DNA of 64,000 bases, taken from Pomacea canaliculata. Its lineage: Eukaryota; Mollusca; Gastropoda; Architaenioglossa; Ampullariidae. A program made the position numbers and the translations under genes. This document shows positions 38,401 to 44,400 of the stretch, one piece after another; positions within the stretch are counted from its first letter, which is position 1; every line of letters begins with the position of its first letter. Location of the stretch: the NCBI RefSeq assembly GCF_003073045.1, contig NC_037590.1, positions 20,672,449 through 20,736,448 of the forward strand, written 5' to 3'. The notes under the pieces were generated by a model. It saw only the letters and a program-made list of their open reading frames with translations. It was not told the DNA's origin and did not search any database.

Positions 38401-41400
38401 GGCTATGTTTCTTTCCGTTGGGCAGTCTGTCACCTTGATCCAACCAGTTAAGGTGATCTTATTTTTCTTTCTGTCGTCTTTCTTCTGTTACCAGTAGCTT
38501 ACATAAAAACGTAATGACAACATAGTGACCCTTCTAAAAAATATTTCGCCCCAGACTTCACAGAACTTGAAAATATTGCAAAATATTACAATAGAAAATT
38601 TGTAACGGTACATTATAGTAAAACTTTGTATCCTCAGAACATATAAGAAATACAACAATAAATACCCACAATAAGTACATAAATAACAACACAAATACAC
38701 ACAATAAATACATTCAATAACAAAAGAGGAGACATGACAATAAAAGATCATGGCAGATAAGGATGTCGGCAATACATGAATTTCTCATCAGCTGTGTGTT
38801 TCCTGATACCCACGTTTTGGTCCTTGCAGATCCTTTTACAAGCATTGCTGATAGCGTGGGCTTGCAAGTCGCCGACTGACCGCGACACCGACATTGAGGT
38901 GGAGGAGGTGCTGGACGCGTCACAAGTGCACCTGATGCCTGAGGAGATCATGGAGTACATGCCGAAAATGGGTTGGTCTGGGTGCGATGTCTTGCGAAGC
39001 TCGAGAAAGCAGCCGCCTAATGCACGCAATTTCCACGTTAAGTGGGCATGCTGCTTGTAGGAAATGGGAATATTCCAAAATAAAGGAAGGAAAGAAATCA
39101 ACGAAGAGAGAGAGAGAGAGAGTGTGTGTGTGCGAAAGAGAGAAAGAGGAGAGAGGGAGGAAGAAGAAATAGATTGCCACATGTGACAAATGACCTTTTT
39201 GTGCAGCCCGCCGCCCACATCTTAGTGTCCCTCCACCTGACCCGGAGGTTCTCAACACCTGTCGAGAAAGGAGACTGAAAGAGCTGGCAATGCAGAGGTT
39301 GACAGTTGAAATTTTTGCTTATTTGACGTACCTCTTTCTGCTCACGGTTATTGCTCGGAATAATAGCGATATCTACAGGTTCCTATGGACAAACAACATA
39401 CAGAACTTCCTGAATTCTGGTCCTACCGCTGTTGAAGAGGTGAAAATGTTTGTCTACTTGTCTTCCCATCCAACCATCCATCCATTTGATTGGTTAAAAG
39501 TAAAAAGAAACGATAGCAACTGTTGTCAGGAAATGCAATAACTATAAAGACAAGGATCGAAACAGACAAACCACCACATATAGCATTAGAAAGAAAAAAC
39601 ACAATTATTGCAAGGTTTCATAAAAAATTATAAGGTGCAAACCAAACCTAACAAACAAGATGATCAATTTTTTTAAGGCCCATCAATATTGCTAATTTTC
39701 CCGCAAATCGAAACGCTCCCACCTTCTAAACTATGGTTAGTCCTTTAATGAACTTACTTTGGAGTAGTCTAAACCTGCGGGTGTCACTATTTCTGTGAAG
39801 AAGGAGCACAAGAACTTGGCTGCATGTATAACGACTTGAAGGCGTTTCCGATGCTCCTATCGGCGAAACCCCAGCGATCCAGTAAAATTCAAATGAGCTT
39901 CTCTTAGTGGAAGTAATTTGTGACATAAATCTAGCGGACTGCAGCTGGCACAGGACCTAAATATGGCATTATTGTGCTCATGAAATGAGAAGGAAGTGCG
40001 ACAACGAAGCACTACAGCAGCTAGTAAGAAATAACTGTGAAAACAACCAGAGCAAATGAAGACATCGACCGCGTGACCTTCTGTAATCCTGGTCTTTAAC
40101 TTTTCTTCACTGACGAAGAAAGAATTTCTTCATAGTTTATCATTATCGATCAAGGTTTTATTAAGCATCTGTGTACACGATCAGTATACTTGCCTTGCTT
40201 TGCTGAAGTGTAAAGGTTCAGTTGTTTATTTTTAAGAAAGTGTGGTATGAATAAGACGAGGACCAAAATGACCTCACCTGTAACTTTCACAAGTGCAAAT
40301 ACAGATAAAAAATGGGAGGGAAACCATGATGAAAATTTGGAATTGTAAAATGTCTTCTTACCTTGATGATGGCGGTTTGCTGGACTCCTTAGAAGAAAAG
40401 GACATTGTGACAACTTTAAAAAAAGTATGTAGGCTACGATCAGCCTGATACCAAAATTTACCAAAGTACTTATGTGAAATAAATTCCAGACAATAGTGGA
40501 ACTTTGTAGATTGCATTGATGACTTGTGATTGTGTTGTTAAGTCTTGCAAAGAACAAAATCCGCATGATGGAGTCTGTTGCCTGTTTCCTGTGCTAGGTG
40601 CGCCAGGTGGAAGATTTCTGGACATGGACACAGATGGCGATGGTACCCTTCCTCTATGCTGAGACCGACTTCCACGGCCAGCCCCTGTCCGATGGAAACG
40701 GCCTTATAGTGTCTTCCCTCGATGCTTACAGGGTAGGGCCGGTCCGACTGAGACAACACCGAGTCACTAAAGGTTAGAGGAAACTTTCCAACTTGCTCCC
40801 TTTTGTCATTTCTTGGTCTTAGTTACAGGCTAAGTACACAATAAAGTAAGGTCCTTTTTCAGATATCATGAAACTAACCCTTGACCATTCGCCAATGAAT
40901 AATTTCCAAAGAAATACGTTTTTTTTTGGCTTTAATGGCCATTTCGTATAAAGTGTGGGAGAAAGACAAACGAGTCATACGATACCAAGATATTTGTGCA
41001 TATTAACAACAGATAAAACCTGGTCGTCATGCAACCATTTCTCATGAACAGACAAAAAAGCTCCATTCCGAAATAAAGCAATAGGCAAAATACCTAATTC
41101 CGAATAAAACAGTTTTAGATTTATCTATGTTAACTATTAAACCTAAATTATTAGATGCATTTCGTAAGACATTTAGTTGATTCTGAAGACCACCGACAGT
41201 ATCTAACGCTACATCATCTGAAAAAGTAAACTAAAAACTTGAATAGCATCAGAGTGAAACTTAACACCATGTTTTGCTGCTATTGATAGTGTCAATAGCT
41301 AACTCATTAATGTTTAAAGAAAAAAGAACAGGACTACAAATTTTGCTGCTTTAAACCCCTAGGGCAGGGATGCACAACCTACGGCCCGCGGGCCATATCC

Positions 41401-44400
41401 GGCCCGCGACGCGGTGCCATCCGGCCCGCGAAACTTCTGCCCACAGTGCAGGAAATCGGCATGTTAGTAATAAAAGAAGACCTTAAAAAAACGAAAAAAA
41501 AGGAAGAAGAAGCATTTTTATCCCCACGTAGGGGCGTCTCTCAATCTTTTTTTCGATGGACGAACATTTCGATTCAGTGCTCTGACTTGGTGTCTCTACG
41601 ATGAGGCCGGACATTCAGAAGTTGGTTTCGGGAAAACAACTTCAAATATCCCACTAATTACTACATAATTAATGGTAAGTACAACTTGTTTCTAATAAAA
41701 AATGGTATCTGCTCTATTTTTTGTATTTTTGCGGTGAAGTGGCCCGCGACACGGCTGCCCGAAATGGATATGGCCCGCGACACGGCTGTCTGAAATGGAT
41801 ATGGCCCGCATGCCGAAAAAGGTTGGGCATCACTGCCCCAGGGCATAAAAATAACTCGGTCACGTCCTCATAAACCCCTACTTCAGCTTTTACACAAGAT
41901 ATTTTTTTATCCATACCTCCCACAGGCATTTGACTAATGAATGCAGCTCTCACCGAAAGGGCTACCATTAGTATTAAGCTATGTTTACTGCACTTAGTAT
42001 GCATTTCTTACCTTACTAAATTCAATGTTTCTTTAGGAAAATATTCTTTTCTCATCAGTCTAATATGTGCTATATGTGGCATGTTGATATGTTGTGTCTC
42101 CATGTATGCGGATAGTGCACTGTATTAAATGGATAAAGAGGCATGCAAACCCAACAGAGTAAATGGCTCAATAAAAGATATAGCAGTGGAGCGATTATAA
42201 CAGGGCTTTTTACGATTCTGTGACTGTTTTGTTTTGATTTTTCTTTTAGAAAATCACTGCATTTAAGGATTCTTTCTTTGGCAGCATTGCATAAGCGTTC
42301 AAAGGACGAGCGTTCTCTGCGGGCGCTGCTCTGCACTGTCATGATGATAGAAGTATCCGTGCAACGTATCCCAAGAGGGAATCCTACAACCATTAATCTT
42401 CATTTGTTATTTGCAATAGATTTGTTCCTAGCTTTTGTTATTTCCTTTGTGTATTCCACTGGTGCTTCTCCACACAAGCGTTCAGTGTACTTTAAGCAGA
42501 TGCAGGAAAACTGAGCCGTTACGAAGGTTAATGATGTTAGCTTAGTTAGGCACTAGGGAACGACCAAGTGCATTGCGGACAACTCTTGAAGAACCTAGAA
42601 TGCCGGCTGAAATTACACTGCATGTCAAGCCTGTTAAGCCAACAATCTCTGTCCTCATTCAGCAGCGCGTGCACCCGGCATTGACACGGTAGCCTTTATG
42701 GTCCTGAGTCGTAATGTTGACATGGCGGGCGCACGCGATGGGAACCACAGGACATAGGATATCGACTTGGGCTTCTAGTCGTCTACCTCGAGAGTTAGCC
42801 TAAGCTGGGTAAAGCTCTTACCTGCAGGTTCTATCTTCCTTCAGCGGGTATTTTATGGGAATGAGACCCAGTGGATGGCGTTGTACCACGTGTGGTAAAT
42901 ATCTATACTATGATTTATCTACTTTAACAAAAGCAAAAAAAATTCCTTGAGATTTAAAAAAACTTACAAATAGGACGGTATCATGAAAAAAAATTAAAGT
43001 TATTTTCTCAAGGTGCATTATTTGGTCGGATTTGGAAATGAACTTTCCACAGCTTTTTCGCGTTTTTTTATTCTCATTTTGAATTTAGATTACACTTTAG
43101 CGACCTATACAAGCGATGGAATGCACATTTTATCCTTTTTCCCTAAATATTTACTCAATGCCGGTTGGTTATTTAAACGTTTTTCGGGGGAAGTTTACTG
43201 GCTGGTTCTCTAAACAAACTATGAAAATTTATCTTGTGAGTAACTCTACAATGGCCAAGAATACAAACCTTCACCAGTCTGAAAAACACGAATTCCATCC
43301 CTACCCTCCCTTTCCTATCATACCTCCCGCCTGAGGGCTTAAAATGCTGCCGCAGAAGCGAGACGAGAAGTATTTGAGAATCATCTTGCTTATGTTTACA
43401 GACACGTGCCTCATTTCGCAGCCGTTCAGTCCGAGCGAAGTCTCCTGCACGCAGTCGTGGAGCTGGGAATCGGAGGACACAGCCGCGTACTCAGTAGGAT
43501 GGAAGACCCTGAGACAAGATTTCATGGAAGAAATGAACTCCCCTTGGACACACAGAGACTGGACAGAAACAGACGGCCTTCCATATGTAGGTGACATTAG
43601 CGCCTATCCCCCTGGTGGCTATATCAAAGACCTGGTCGGCAAGAAGGAGCGAGTATCAGGGTTTCTGAGTGAAATGCAGTCATTCCAATGGCTGGACAAG
43701 TACACGCGGTCAGTTTTTGTCGAATTTATCTTGTACAATCCAAACGTGAACCTTTTCGCCTGTGTGACAGTCGTCTTTGAGACCCCGGTCACCGGGTCAC
43801 TCCAAGGAAAGATCGTTGTCTCACCATTTCGACTGTATTCAGACACTGGGGGCTACGGGGTGGTGGTGATAATCTGCGAGACCCTGGCCATCATCTGGAC
43901 AATATACTTTCTGCAGCGCGAAGGGAGAAAAGTTGGCAAGAGCGCTCTGTCTACATCAGAAAGTTCTGGAACTGGATAGAGCTGGGAACTTTGTTGGGGT
44001 CAGTGACTGCTATCGTCATGTACGTGGGGCGCCATCTATTGACCATAACAGCCATGAAGAAGGTCAAGTCTCTTAAAGGTATTATTGAAAGAACTGACAA
44101 TTTCTGTGTGTTTCTGTGTGTGTAAAATACTGGTAGATTACATCACAGAGACAAACTACGACTGGGTAAATGTTATTTTTAGAGTAGAGAATGGATTACA
44201 TTGAATATACTACTGAAGAGATTTTTAGGCAGGTGCTGCTGATGACATGCTAAAGAGAGATACTATTGATAACAACTTCGAAAGGAGGTACAGATAATGA
44301 CAGACATAGAGATATACTACTCATGACTTATGTTACAATACAATGTTACAGTCCAATATAACCCTATGTTGCAGGCAAGTACTACAATTTCCAGCGTCTG

